DNA of 64,000 nucleotides, taken from contig NC_089036.1 of NCBI RefSeq assembly GCF_034140825.1, positions 25,619,001 through 25,683,000 of the forward strand, given 5' to 3'. This document shows positions 38,575 through 49,498 of the stretch, piece after piece (the first letter of the stretch is position 1; the number at the start of each line of letters is the position of its first letter). A program made the translations under genes and the position numbers. Under the pieces are notes generated by a model. The model did not search any database. It had not been told where the DNA came from and saw nothing but the letters and a program-made list of their open reading frames with translations. This stretch comes from Oryza sativa Japonica Group. Lineage: Eukaryota > Streptophyta > Magnoliopsida > Poales > Poaceae.

Positions 38575-41304
38575 TTACACCATGGAATCGCCTGCTGCGC
38601 GACGACGCCTTGGCCTTGCGCGCCTGCTTGTTGTTCCTTCACCAGGTGGTCGCCTACCATCACTTGCCTGTCCAGATGGACTAGCATCTGCGCCGCTTGG
38701 AACTTCTGCATTCTTCGGGCATTTCTTGTAAGTATGGCCGCGCAGATCACACTTGCTGCAGCGTAAAGTCCTCCCACCTGCTTCTGACTCATCCATATCA
38801 TTTCTGATGCGTCTAGTTTGGCGTCGACCCTTTTTCACCCTTAACTTAGATGGATCTGGAATATAAAAAACTTGGGCACTCAGCGTTGTGTAAGATCCTG
38901 AGATCCCGAACCCATATATCTCCTCACTCCATGTATGAAAGATTGCTTCTTTCCTGAAATAATTTGAGACGTACACATTGGGAGATATGCCACAATCACC
39001 GGCAGCAGCAAGAACGTGTGAGCAAGGAAGGTGATGAAGCTTCGGCTTCATACAACTGCAGGTACATCCACCATCCGCCTTCAAGACACATTCCTGCACG
39101 GCTTGCTTGCGATAGATACCACGCCTGCTCCTATCAACACACATTATTTCATACCGATGCACTTGTGTGCCTTGAGCAACAACTCGATGTCTCCGTGCCT
39201 TTTTGATTTTATCTTCCATGTACTTTGTCACTACGTTGCCAAACACTATGTTGTCATCGGCCATGGACGGACCAATTTTCTTGTATCGATCCCTAAAGTA
39301 CGCTTGCGTGCCGTGAAGGATGAATTCAACAATAGCAACCAATGGAAGTACCCGAACTCCTCGCATTACCCAGTTATACACCTCTGCCAAATTGGTTGTC
39401 ATTATGCCATACCGAGATCCATCGGTGTCGAACAATAGAGACCACTTCTCCTTAGGCTCATTCTCAATCCACTGAGTGAAATTTCTGATGGACGACCCTG
39501 ACCTCCTTCTCATTGTTGGTGGGTCATCATGTAATGCACCAAGAGGTATGGGAGGCTCGTCACCTTCAACTAGTGGACTGCGAGATTGCTCATCTGTTTG
39601 CTTCGTTGTCAACTCATCCAACTTGTCCCACAACTCATTAAATTTCTTCTCTTGGTTCTGTGCACAGAGCCTCTTAAAGAGCTCCATAAGATGCTTGTTC
39701 TTGAATTGCTTGTAGAAATTTGCACCCATGTGACGCATGCACCACCGACTCCGAACATCAGGCCACTTAGCTGGAAGTCCCTTCTCATCCCAACCGTTCT
39801 GCAAGTAGTCAATAGCCCGCAACATACCCGCATGACGATCATGTATAAGGCAAACGTTGGGCCTCATACGCACCACTGCAATGTGCACTCTCTCTATGAA
39901 CTAGTACCAGCTTTCAGTGTTCTCACTCTCTACAAATGCAAAAGCCATAGGTAGAACCTGGTTGTTCCCATCACACCCAATTGCTGTCAATATCTGACCT
40001 CGGTATTTACCTATCATAAAAGTTCCATCTATGCATAGAACAGGTCGACAATGCACAAAAGCATTGATGCAAGCACCCAATGAGAAAAAGGCTCTTTGCA
40101 GCACACTCTTTGTTCGATCATCAACCGATGTAAATGTATGTAGGTCATAGTACGTATTATTATTCCTCTGGGCAATGGTGGCTAACAAACGAGGCAAATT
40201 ATCATAAGAAGCTTCAAATGTGCCATACCTCATCTCAATGATCTTTTGTTTGGCTCTCCAGGCCTTTGCATAGCTTATGGTGTACTTGAATTTGTTCTCG
40301 ATGTGCCTAATAATTGATTTTGGTTCAAAGCCAATGTTACCAACAACACTGCTGTACATCTCACTTGCCACAAAAGCTGAAGTGATGTTTCGGTGATACT
40401 TCTCCACCCCTTGTAAGTAGCACTTGTGCTCGGTCACAATGCTAACTTTCCAATAATCATTCCATTTACCCTTATATGCATGGACACGCCACGGACAATC
40501 TTCCTTCATGCACCTCACTTCATACACATAATTTGTTGACTTGACCACCCTAAACTCTCTCTGCAAGGAAACTGCCCAATGCTTCACCGCCTCCTTCATC
40601 TCATCCTTATGAGCATATCTTGCACCCTCAATTACCTCGTTCTCCTTATACTCCCAGGGTACATGATCACCCTCTGATATAACAAGTCCAGAGAAGTCCT
40701 CATTTGCCCAATCAGTGGCCATTACATCACCTTCCTCATCGGATGATGCGTCGTCGTCCACTTCCTCATTATCCGAATCTTCCCTCTCCATTTCATCAAC
40801 AATTATACCGACTCTCTCCCCCTCATCCGCCATGCCCATAGCCTGCTCCTCCCTTGGTTGATTTTCCTCATTTTGCATCGATGGTCCAACAACATCCCCT
40901 GCATTGATAGGACCCTCTACATCTTCGGTTTGCATTGAAACATTTATATCTTTCTCTTGTACCGACACAAATATAACGAGGGGCCATGACCGTTCAAAAG
41001 CCATTTCCACATACCGTCTCCAAGCATCAGTGCTGTCCATCGGCATTAGTTCCCAAAAATAACCTTCTGTTGCACGACTCACTACAACTGACACTGACAT
41101 TGTGTAGACTTCTTGGTCTATTCTAAATCCTCTCAACAACCAACTATAAATTGACTGAAATGTTCTCTCCGCAGGCCTATCGATGCCCTTAGATGTCATT
41201 ACAAAATCTGACAGATCAACACCATCTGGACCAAATCTAATATTTCCTTCACCGTGAACTATCTGAAATGTGACCTTACTTGACATTGTGCCTGATGAAA
41301 ACAA
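38575..41304 (-). pseudogene. MuDR-type transposase gene with one in-frame stop
   Basis: A 910-codon frame (stop codon included) begins MFSSGTMSSKVTFQ. In order: an N-terminal region and acidic stretch (about 130-205), the MuDR DNA-binding domain (about 205-320; HKDEMKEAVKHWAV, CPWRVHAYKG), the MULE DDE catalytic region starting near 415 (first Asp in CIDGTFM, second in LIHDRHAGML, NLAEVYN further on), a SWIM zinc finger (CTCSCMKPKLHHLPCSHV, about 745) and a CCHC knuckle (CSKCDLRGHTYKKCP, about 850). A TAG at 39,903-39,901 follows SWY where relatives have Trp (YWF), and the same frame resumes at once. TAG from TGG needs one base change. It is otherwise open, so either recently inactivated or read through. 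Confidence 0.88.
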
Positions 41305-41744
41305 TAACTGCGTTAACCTCGCATTTCTGTACTACGCCCTAAGTTACATTCTCTACAATATTGTTCTCTAAATTTCTAAAATTACGTTACATTCTCCAGA
41401 TCAAACTAAACTACATCTTACAATTAACACTACTGTCTATGTCTCAATTCATACTATTATATTCTATGCTCTGGATCTACACATATGTGCTGTGTGCTAC
41501 AGATGTGCTAAAATATATGGAACTAAAACTAAAACGCAACATATATACTCAAACATAACATATTAGTACAAATGCACAAAAGATGTATGGGAGCATACCT
41601 GTGATGAATTGAGCGAACCAGCAGGGCTTCGCCGCTCCCCTTCTGCTGCCCTCCCCTCTCTCTCTTTTGTTTTTTTTGGATTTTTAGTGAATATAATGAA
41701 ATTTCACAGAGGAGTGACTGGGCTTTATAGGGGGAGAGGCAAAA

Positions 41745-42070
41745 ATCGCCCTCCCCCAGGGCGGCAAGGGGGCCGCCTGCAAAATTCCATGCCCCCTCGC
41801 CGCCCATTTGCAGGCGGCCCCCCCCACAGTACAAGATCGCCCTAGCGGAGGGCGGCAAGGGGGCCGCCTGCAAAATTCCATGCCCCCCTCGCCGCCCATT
41901 TGCAGGCGGCCCCCCCCACAGTACAAAATCGCCCTAGCTGAGGGCGGCAAGGGGGCCGCCTGCAAAATTCCATGCCCCCCCTCGCCACCAATTTGCAGGC
42001 GGCCCCCCGCACAGTATAAAATCGCCCTAGCGGAGGGCGGCAAGGGGGCCGCCTGCAAATTTCGTTGACG
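41745..42070. repeat. Tandem sub-repeats in the right inverted arm of the MULE
   Basis: About four units of roughly 90 bp, the inverse of those in the left arm: GAGGGCGGCAAGGGGGCCGCC, then CTGCAAAATTCCATGCCCCC, then CATTTGCAGGCGGCCCCCC and CACAGTACAAAATCGCCCT. The count differs from the left arm (four against two and a part), showing unit gain or loss after the arms formed. Confidence 0.85.
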
Positions 42071-42242
42071 GCCGTCGCCCGAGAGCGAACGGCCGTCTGC
42101 CACGTCATTTTCGCCGCCCTCTGAGAGGGCGATTTCCCAGAGGGCGGTAGGCGACTCCTTCCGTCAATTTTCAAAATGGAAAATTATTTTTGTAAAACTT
42201 TTAATAAAAAAAATTATAAATAAAAAAAATTCTTAGGCCAAC

Positions 42243-43444
42243 TGCCGCGGCGGCCTTCGTCCACTCCAGTTCGCGTCGCCGGCGAACGGCGGCCTCCGCG
42301 GATGCCCCCCCCCCCCCCCTCCCCCTCCACATGGTCTCGACGCAATGCACCTGAAGAGGAAAGCGGCCAAGTTCCATCTTGCCGCAATGCCGTCCTGAGC
42401 GTCGCCGTCGCGGATCTCCTCCTGAAGACCCCACTCCTGGGGTGGGGGTGCGCCGTACGCGTCGCGTGCGTGGTGTGGCCGTGACATCCAACAGCCGTGG
42501 ACGACGACGACGGCGACGCCCACCGATGGCGAGTCCTGCCCTTGGGTGTGCGGTGGGAAGGGGACTTGCACGCTCGCCGCCAGGTTCGGCGGCCGGGACG
42601 GTGGTGGCTGGCTTGGACTCACGAGTGGCCTCACGCGCATGCCACCTGTTCGACAGAATGCCTGACCCAAGGGGCTACCACCAGGTATGCTTTAGCATCC
42701 AAATTATCCAATGTTGATTGCTGTTTTGCTTCTCCCTGTTTTGCGCCGTGTAGCTGAAGTTCACGTCCGACGACTAGAAATGTAGAAGGGAATCGTTTGT
42801 TAGGGCGTTTAGCCAGCGGTAAGGTAACAGAGGCGACCGCCCGGTGATTGTCCGGGTGAATATTGAACATGTTGTTTTCGTTTCTAAGAGGTTGGCAGGC
42901 TAGGACTTAAAGTGGGCGTCCAAAGACAACTAGTTTTGATCTCAAATAATTGTCTAAAGCTTGCAGCAAATAGGAATGTAAAATTTTGTACATGTACTCG
43001 GTCATGGTAATTTTTAATTTATAAGTTCCAAAATGACACAATGTTGAGTTATAAGTTGGGTAGGGTATGGTGGGAAATGTAAGGAACACACTGAACTGTG
43101 CAGCGTGTCCAAACCTGTTCGAAGAATTAAGAAACATTTAATTATGTCCTTCCTTACAACAGCTCACATAGCAACATATCAAAAGTTCAGAGAAAACAAT
43201 GAAAAAAAAAAGCAAACATATTTCATTACCTATCAGAAAATTGCATTTACTGCACATCATGTAACAAAAGGTTCTGCTGTTATTGAATTAGCAGGTTAGA
43301 TAGACTCCCGGAACTCTTATTTTGTATACGATCGTCACACAATATCTCACATCACTGTGGAAGAAAATTTAATACAAAGAGAAAGGGGTGGGGGTGAATT
43401 TGATCACATGGATTTCCACAGTGGTTGCTATTATAGAATTTGCC
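42243..43444. other. Intergenic DNA between the MULE and PSKR1
   Basis: The first 450 bases are GC-rich with a poly-C run at about 42,306-42,319. The rest is mixed to AT-rich. The last 150 bases or so are probably the PSKR1 3' UTR. No gene is supported. Confidence 0.45.
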
Positions 43445-46400
43445 TCACTTTGTCGCTTCAGTGCTACCACCAATGTTGTCAAGCCATAGTACAAGTTCAT
43501 GAGTTAGAGGCCTCAGTTTTGGTGACTCACTTATGCACAAACAGGCAATATCGATCATCTGCACCATTTGCATCTCAAACTTCTTGTCATACATTGCACG
43601 GTCCAATACTTCAGCTTCACAGTTTTTTTCTTTCATATGCAAAACCCATGAGACCAACTCCCGAGCTCCCTTTGGCTTGCACATATCTACAGGCCTCTTT
43701 CCAGTTAATAACTCTAAAAGAACAATGCCAAAACTATAAACATCACCTTTGAAATTGGCTACTGAAGATTGGCCGTACTCAGGGGGGATGTAGCCTAGTG
43801 TGCCAACTAGATCAGTTGTTACATGTGTATCATAGGGACAAATAAGCCGAGCAAGCCCAAAATCAGCCAAATGAGCTTCGAAATCCTCATCTAAAAGTAT
43901 GTTGCTTGACTTGATATCACGGTGGAGTATATGGGGTTGGCATGACAAGTGCAGGTACGCTAAACCTCTCGCCGCTCCTTTTGCTATCTGAAGCCTTGTT
44001 TGCCAACTTAATCTAGATGGACCATCAGGCTTTTCATGAAGCCAATGGTCTAGGCTACCATTCTCCATGTAAGAGTAGATCAGTAGCCTATCATTGCCAA
44101 TCCTGCAATAACCTTGCAGAAGTACAAGATTAGGATGTTGAGCTTTTGATAAAGTCTCCACCTCGGCTTTGAACTCACGCTCCATCTGGCCAAAATCGCC
44201 TGACAGTCTTTTGATGGCAATCGTTGCTCCATCTGGTAGTGTTGCCTTGTACACTAGACCAAAGCCACCACAACCAATGATGTTTGCCTGATCAAAGTTG
44301 TTTGTAGATTTCAATATGTCACCAATAGTCATTGCCTTGCCGTCATCCTTGTTCTGAAACAAAAGAACCAATGAAGCTGGTGCTAACTCGAGAGCTTCAG
44401 TTGTATCTGCAACAGCCTTAACTATATAGTCCTGCCTTCTAAAGCTACTCTTCAACACAAGTACAACAGCAACAGACAACACAAATGCTGCTCCAAGTGC
44501 AATGCCAATAGCTATTCCTAATATGACACCCTTGTTCTTTCCATTCTTCTTTACAGACATGGTAGGAGCATGAGATGACTGGCATAGTGCTAAGCCAGAG
44601 CGGATGCCACAGAGTTTGGGGTTCCCCTCATAAGCAGAACCTGTGAATGTTGAGAATTGCCCTCCTAATGGAATTGCACCAGTTAGATTATTGAATGCCA
44701 CACTGAAGCTCGATAGAAAATTCAGCTTTGTTAATGAAGAAGGAATGCTTCCAGTAAGATTATTATGTGACAAATCCAAGGATTCCAAGCTCGACATGCC
44801 TGATAGCTCATCAGGAATCATACCAGAAATATGGTTGTTACTGAGGTCCAAGACATGCAGGTTCTTAAGGTTCCCAAAGCCTGGCAATATGGGACCTATG
44901 AGCATGTTGTGGCTGAGAATTAGGGAGGGCGGGAAACTGCTAACCTGATTGTACCGTAGCCCTTTGCCTGTCCTGTTCTTTTTAATGAAGAAAGGAAAAT
45001 AGTCAGTTTCTGTGGATTGCTGTGAGCTGTTGCATGTAAGAAGGCCCTTCATGCTTGTTAGACTGTTCGGAATTCCTCCAGACAGTGTATTATTAGAAAG
45101 ATCCAAATAAAACAAATGCTCGAGATTGCCAATCCATGCAGGGATGTTCCCAGACAATTTATTCCATGACAAATCCAGCACTTTCAATTGTGCGAAGTTT
45201 GCTACCCATGAAGGTACTGATCCTGAAAGATGGCTATTAGCAATGACAAACACTTGGATGTTATGAAAACCATCTATTCCAGTCATCGGCAAGGCCTTCC
45301 CATCATTGAAATTCTTTGTCAGCACGAGGCTTGTTAGGCTTGGGCAGCCTTGAAGGACAGATAATGCTGAGGACACATTTGTGAAGCTATTGTTTGAAAG
45401 TGAGATATAGGTTAGAAACTGAAGATTCCTGAAACCATTAGGGATTTCACCAGTGAGGTTGTTTGTGGCAAGATTCAGGCTTCTCAGATGATGGCAATCT
45501 GACAAAGCATCTATTGTGCCGATGAACTTATTTGTGCCAAGATCAAGTGAGCTCAATTGTGACATTGCCGAGCAATTGAGATCGATCTGTCCATGGAATG
45601 AATTGTTTCTCAGGTACAACATCTTCAGTGATGGTGAATGGGACAGTGATGAAGGCAACGGACCCCTGAATAAGTTAGACTGTGCAGAGAAATACTCAAG
45701 CTTGCCAAGGCTACCAAAAACATTTGGAAGGTATCCAGAGAATGAATTGAAAGATATGTCCAGCTTAGAAAGGCTAGACATATTACCAAACCTTGGTGTC
45801 ATCCTACCAGAGAGCTGATTCTCCTGCAGAGACAGGTCCCTCAGCGAAGACAGCCTGAAAAGATCATCTGGCAAGCTCCCAGTGATGCTATTTAGATCAA
45901 CATATAGCTCCTCGAGCTTTGTGCAGTTCCCAAACCCTGCTGGGAACTCCCCAGATAGGAGATTCGACGTGAACCGGAGAACACGGATCACTCCATTTGG
46001 ATCGCAGATGCTGGTATCAATGTGCCCTGTGAACATGTTGTACCCCGCATCAAACATGGCAAGGAGCGTTGAACCATGGAGCGTGGGATGCTGTTCTTTG
46101 AATGAGTTGAGGGATATATTGAAGACCTCAATCACTGGGAGAGACACGTTGGTCGGGAATTCACCAGAGAACTCATTGTCGCTAAGATCAAGACGTTGTA
46201 GCCTCTGGAGCTGGACCAGGGTTGCCGGGACGGCCCCATGGAGGTTGTTGCTGGACAGGTTGAGCCACTGGAGCTGGTCCAGCTGCCCGAGCGAGACTGC
46301 CAGCTCGCCCCTTAGCTTCATGCCTTGGAGGTCCAGCCCGATGACCCGGCCACCATCGTTGCACTTGACTCCAAGCCAAGCACAGCAATTGGCTGTTTCA

Positions 46401-46603
46401 GAAGTGGCATTTGGGACCGTCCAGCCGCTGCCGCTTCCGCTGAGACCTTGCATGAAGCCCAGCAGTGCACTAGCATCACCAGGGTCACAGTAGCTTTGAT
46501 TCAAGGAGTTGGTTGGGAAGAGGAACAGCAGGTGGAAAAACAAGCAGAAAAAGAAACGCCATGGCCATGTGGTGGTGAGTTGCATCATCAAGGAACACAC
46601 CAT
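43445..46603 (-). CDS. PSKR1: Phytosulfokine receptor kinase OsPSKR1 (LRR receptor kinase)
   Basis: Plasma-membrane receptor for the sulfated peptide hormone phytosulfokine. It is intronless and 1,052 residues from the chosen Met. Order: signal peptide (FFFCLFFHLLFLF), Cys-paired cap (NCCAWLGVKC), about 21 leucine-rich repeats, an island at about 520-560 (SSQQSTETDYFPFF) where PSK receptors bind hormone, a C-terminal LRR cap, a transmembrane helix at about 691-716, and a Ser/Thr kinase from about 770 with glycine loop GCGGFGLVYKA, Lys in AIKRL, catalytic HRDIKSSN and DFG. It is an RD kinase and looks catalytically complete. Family members use SERK co-receptors and act in growth and immunity. 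The frame is open 50 codons further up to 46,753, but a signal peptide is better placed from 46,603. Confidence 0.93.
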   Translation of the reverse strand: MVCSLMMQLTTTWPWRFFFCLFFHLLFLFPTNSLNQSYCDPGDASALLGFMQGLSGSGSGWTVPNATSETANCCAWLGVKCNDGGRVIGLDLQGMKLRGELAVSLGQLDQLQWLNLSSNNLHGAVPATLVQLQRLQRLDLSDNEFSGEFPTNVSLPVIEVFNISLNSFKEQHPTLHGSTLLAMFDAGYNMFTGHIDTSICDPNGVIRVLRFTSNLLSGEFPAGFGNCTKLEELYVDLNSITGSLPDDLFRLSSLRDLSLQENQLSGRMTPRFGNMSSLSKLDISFNSFSGYLPNVFGSLGKLEYFSAQSNLFRGPLPSSLSHSPSLKMLYLRNNSFHGQIDLNCSAMSQLSSLDLGTNKFIGTIDALSDCHHLRSLNLATNNLTGEIPNGFRNLQFLTYISLSNNSFTNVSSALSVLQGCPSLTSLVLTKNFNDGKALPMTGIDGFHNIQVFVIANSHLSGSVPSWVANFAQLKVLDLSWNKLSGNIPAWIGNLEHLFYLDLSNNTLSGGIPNSLTSMKGLLTCNSSQQSTETDYFPFFIKKNRTGKGLRYNQVSSFPPSLILSHNMLIGPILPGFGNLKNLHVLDLSNNHISGMIPDELSGMSSLESLDLSHNNLTGSIPSSLTKLNFLSSFSVAFNNLTGAIPLGGQFSTFTGSAYEGNPKLCGIRSGLALCQSSHAPTMSVKKNGKNKGVILGIAIGIALGAAFVLSVAVVLVLKSSFRRQDYIVKAVADTTEALELAPASLVLLFQNKDDGKAMTIGDILKSTNNFDQANIIGCGGFGLVYKATLPDGATIAIKRLSGDFGQMEREFKAEVETLSKAQHPNLVLLQGYCRIGNDRLLIYSYMENGSLDHWLHEKPDGPSRLSWQTRLQIAKGAARGLAYLHLSCQPHILHRDIKSSNILLDEDFEAHLADFGLARLICPYDTHVTTDLVGTLGYIPPEYGQSSVANFKGDVYSFGIVLLELLTGKRPVDMCKPKGARELVSWVLHMKEKNCEAEVLDRAMYDKKFEMQMVQMIDIACLCISESPKLRPLTHELVLWLDNIGGSTEATK

Positions 46604-49445
46604 AGAAGAAAGAAGAGCTATGCTGATGGTGCCGGGCACGGACTGGGCAGTGAAGATGGCTTCTCGTTTGGTCTTCTTCAGGAGATATGTGATATGCAAG
46701 CCATTTGGTGCGTAAAACTGGCCTCTGCTGGGCGCTTGCACCCCAAGCAACAATGGTGAATCGACGGAAAAAAGGAAAGAGAGGCGAGGTAGGAGACGAT
46801 ACGACAGTAGTAGGGAGAGGTCAGGGGGCGGCGTGGCGTGCTCCGGTTTTGACCTGTGATTGTGTAGGCACTCAGCTGGAGGAGACCCAATTTTTCTTCG
46901 GGGAATTGATTGTCCCTGTCAACTTGCTCGAACAATCCATGGTCGGAGATCTTTTGACTTCTTTTCGAAATTGGCCTAACCATCCTTTTCTTTCTCGCTT
47001 TCCTTCCCTTCGGCAGTTTTTATTGAGATGATTATTATAACTAGCACGATAGCAGGTCATTCTAAGGATAGAACCTGCATACCACATGGATATTAATAGA
47101 TATTATAGAACCAGATAACTACACTATTCGCAGTCCCCTTCGTGTCTACTTCTCAGAAATAGTGAAAGCGAGGCCGTTGAAGATATTACCCCACAAATTG
47201 CTCAAAGGGCATTCAGAAAACGCTAACCATATTGCTGCAAACATCATTACATCTGCACTTAGTTGACGCTAGCCATGGCCATAATGTCAAAATGGAAATC
47301 ATAGATGAATGGCTACGGTTTTATCAGGGGATAGATAGCTAGCAGTTCCCTATAATTGCTAGGCTCGCTTATTAGCTTATAAGCCGCGTCTAAAATTTAA
47401 ATTTTCAAACATAATTTTAAATTATTCTAGTCGTTTTTTATCCTCTTCTGTTTTTTTCCTTGGCTTTTGCACCACTAAAAATAACAAAAAAAATGAAAAT
47501 TTTATTCTAAATTATTTTTCATAGTATTGTTTATTTGTCTACAGCTTATTAGCCAAGCCAATCAATGTGACAGCTGAATTTTTTCTTCAAAAATTGGTAC
47601 TCATTTTTTCGATCCATAACTGATTATAAGCCGTAACGGTTATGGTTTATAAAAAAATAATTTATAGCTAAAACTTTTGCATATTCGTCATTGACGATCG
47701 AAAAGCAAATACTAAAAATAAATTATCGTAAGAAATATTAAAAACATCTTTAAAATTAAGTTTTAAAATTTATATATTTTTTACAGTAGCTTGTAAGCTG
47801 AAAAGTATGCGATGTTGTAGCTGGACATTCTGCAGGAAATTTGGTGAACGATGGCGACATGGTTACGGCTTATGTATAGGAAGGTTGGCAGGAAAGTCAA
47901 CCGCCAGCGGCAAGAGACACGTGTGCAGCCGCTTTCGGCCATGCCAGGCCAACGCCCCGACCCGACTGCTAGTGCTAGGGAGAATACGCACGGCATGCAC
48001 GGCTCCAAAAACTCAAAACTTGGAGCTTGTACAATGCCAAGGACCGGAGAAATTTCTGCTGCTTTGCGTCTGAGTTTTGGTCTACTACTACTCTACTAGG
48101 CTCGGCGGCGGCTTGGGTCCAAAGCTTTGTGGTTGACGAAGCCACCAAGACAAGGTGGTCATTTGGTAGTACCATGCGGCCTATGACTATTTAAAATAGA
48201 GGAATTTCATTGAAATTTTGGTGGAAATGAGCTGTCATATGAAATAAATTCTCGTGTTTCAAAAGAGTCTTTTGTTTTTGCGACATAAAGGAGCCCTTAA
48301 TTTGATTGGGCTGAGGGTCTCTCTGGAAAAATCCATTCAAGTACAATCACCTAATTTTTTTTATTATTTTGAGGAAATAAAAGAGACAAAATTGGACTCG
48401 ATAGTTGATAGGTACATTAGCAAGACGGCAAACATGTGATTATTTTAAAAGATTATGAAACTTTAACTGTTGCTGCAATTAGATTGCAGATTTCACCGCT
48501 TCCTTGCTAACAGATCGCTTTCTTGTGAAATTACTTAACAGCTGGCGGGCATCAGTAACTTCCGCAGTTGAAGTGTGTAGACTGTCTTCTTACAAGAACA
48601 AGAACATGGACCTATCAAAAGTAAAAACTGGCCAGATACGATGCAACTTTACTGATGGCGTGCATTTCGCCTATATGGCCACTCAGGCAGGCGTTGCCAG
48701 TTACCGAAATGCTACGCCACCACTTACCCTCCAACTATGTATCCAAGGTAACTTTCATGCTTTTCCTTTGCCTCCTTTTCTTCACGAAAGAATTACCAGT
48801 ATTGCTCATGAGACAGAAGGGTGGACTTCAACACTAGAATTTTGCACGTCGTTCCACTAAAAACAAAATTAGGTTGGGGGAAACTCCTACTGGGGGTAGT
48901 AAAATTATGGATCGTGGAGGGTTGGATGTGTGATAAACGCTGCGTGTAAATAAATGGTTTCTTAGTAATTATGAAAAAAAAACTTGCACGCTCAATATCG
49001 TGATTTTCCAAATGCTCTGTGTCGTACATGCAATGAAACCATCAAATTGTTCCATTGTTAGGCTACGAGACTAACGAAGTTACTCCCCCTCCCCTATTTT
49101 TATGTATATAACGTTATTAACATACCCTTCTGTCCTAAAAAAATATCTAATCATATTTTTATGTAGTTAAAGTTTGCTCTTTTTTTTTTTACATAGTATA
49201 TGTTTAACCACCGGTCTTATACGAGTGGAGTTGTAGGTCCACTAAGCACAACTATGAGTTTCTCATATTTAGGAAGGGACTCGGATCGACACGCGGTTAT
49301 AAAATGGATCCACTTTAGTTCGACTGCGTCCACTCTCTAGTGTATCTAAACTGCGTCCACTCTCTAGTGTATCTCCTTTTAGTAGAAGAAAAATGTTTAC
49401 CCAGAGGTTTTAGGGGGCAGTCATATATACCCTGTGTTAGCAATT
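46604..49445. other. PSKR1 upstream region and intergenic DNA
   Basis: The first several hundred bases form the PSKR1 leader and promoter. At about 47,360-47,800 AT-rich DNA with recurring GCTTATTAGCTTATAAGCC-like motifs in both orientations looks like one or two decayed MITEs, with ends not resolved. Frames at 47,800-48,100 and 48,500-48,860 lack recognisable domains. Confidence 0.4.
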
Positions 49446-49498
49446 TACTTCCTCCGTTTCATATTATAAGACTTTCTAGCATGGCTCACATCTATCTA

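Larger units (their letters stand above)
34191..42232 (-). mobile_element. Autonomous-type MULE carrying a plant-mobile-domain gene
   Basis: An 8,042-bp Mutator-like element. The ends GAATTTTTTTTATTT (left) and the inverted right end agree for more than 70 bases, and inverted similarity continues through 420-490-bp arms (34,191-34,611 and about 41,745-42,232). A perfect 10-bp target duplication TTAGGCCAAC flanks it at 34,181-34,190 and 42,233-42,242. It carries two genes on the minus strand: a MuDR-type transposase (38,575-41,304) and, downstream, a PMD gene (35,392-38,270). The perfect target copies suggest fairly recent insertion. The arms are GC-rich and built of tandem sub-repeats. Confidence 0.93.

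Noticed and set aside
41684-42174. Repetitive Pro/Arg-rich frames in the right MULE arm
   Set aside because: They are translations of the tandem sub-repeats of the inverted arm, mirrored in the left arm at 34,206-34,661.
46604-46753. N-terminal extension of PSKR1 by 50 residues
   Set aside because: The extension lacks family similarity and would place the signal peptide internally; 46,603 gives the usual protein layout.
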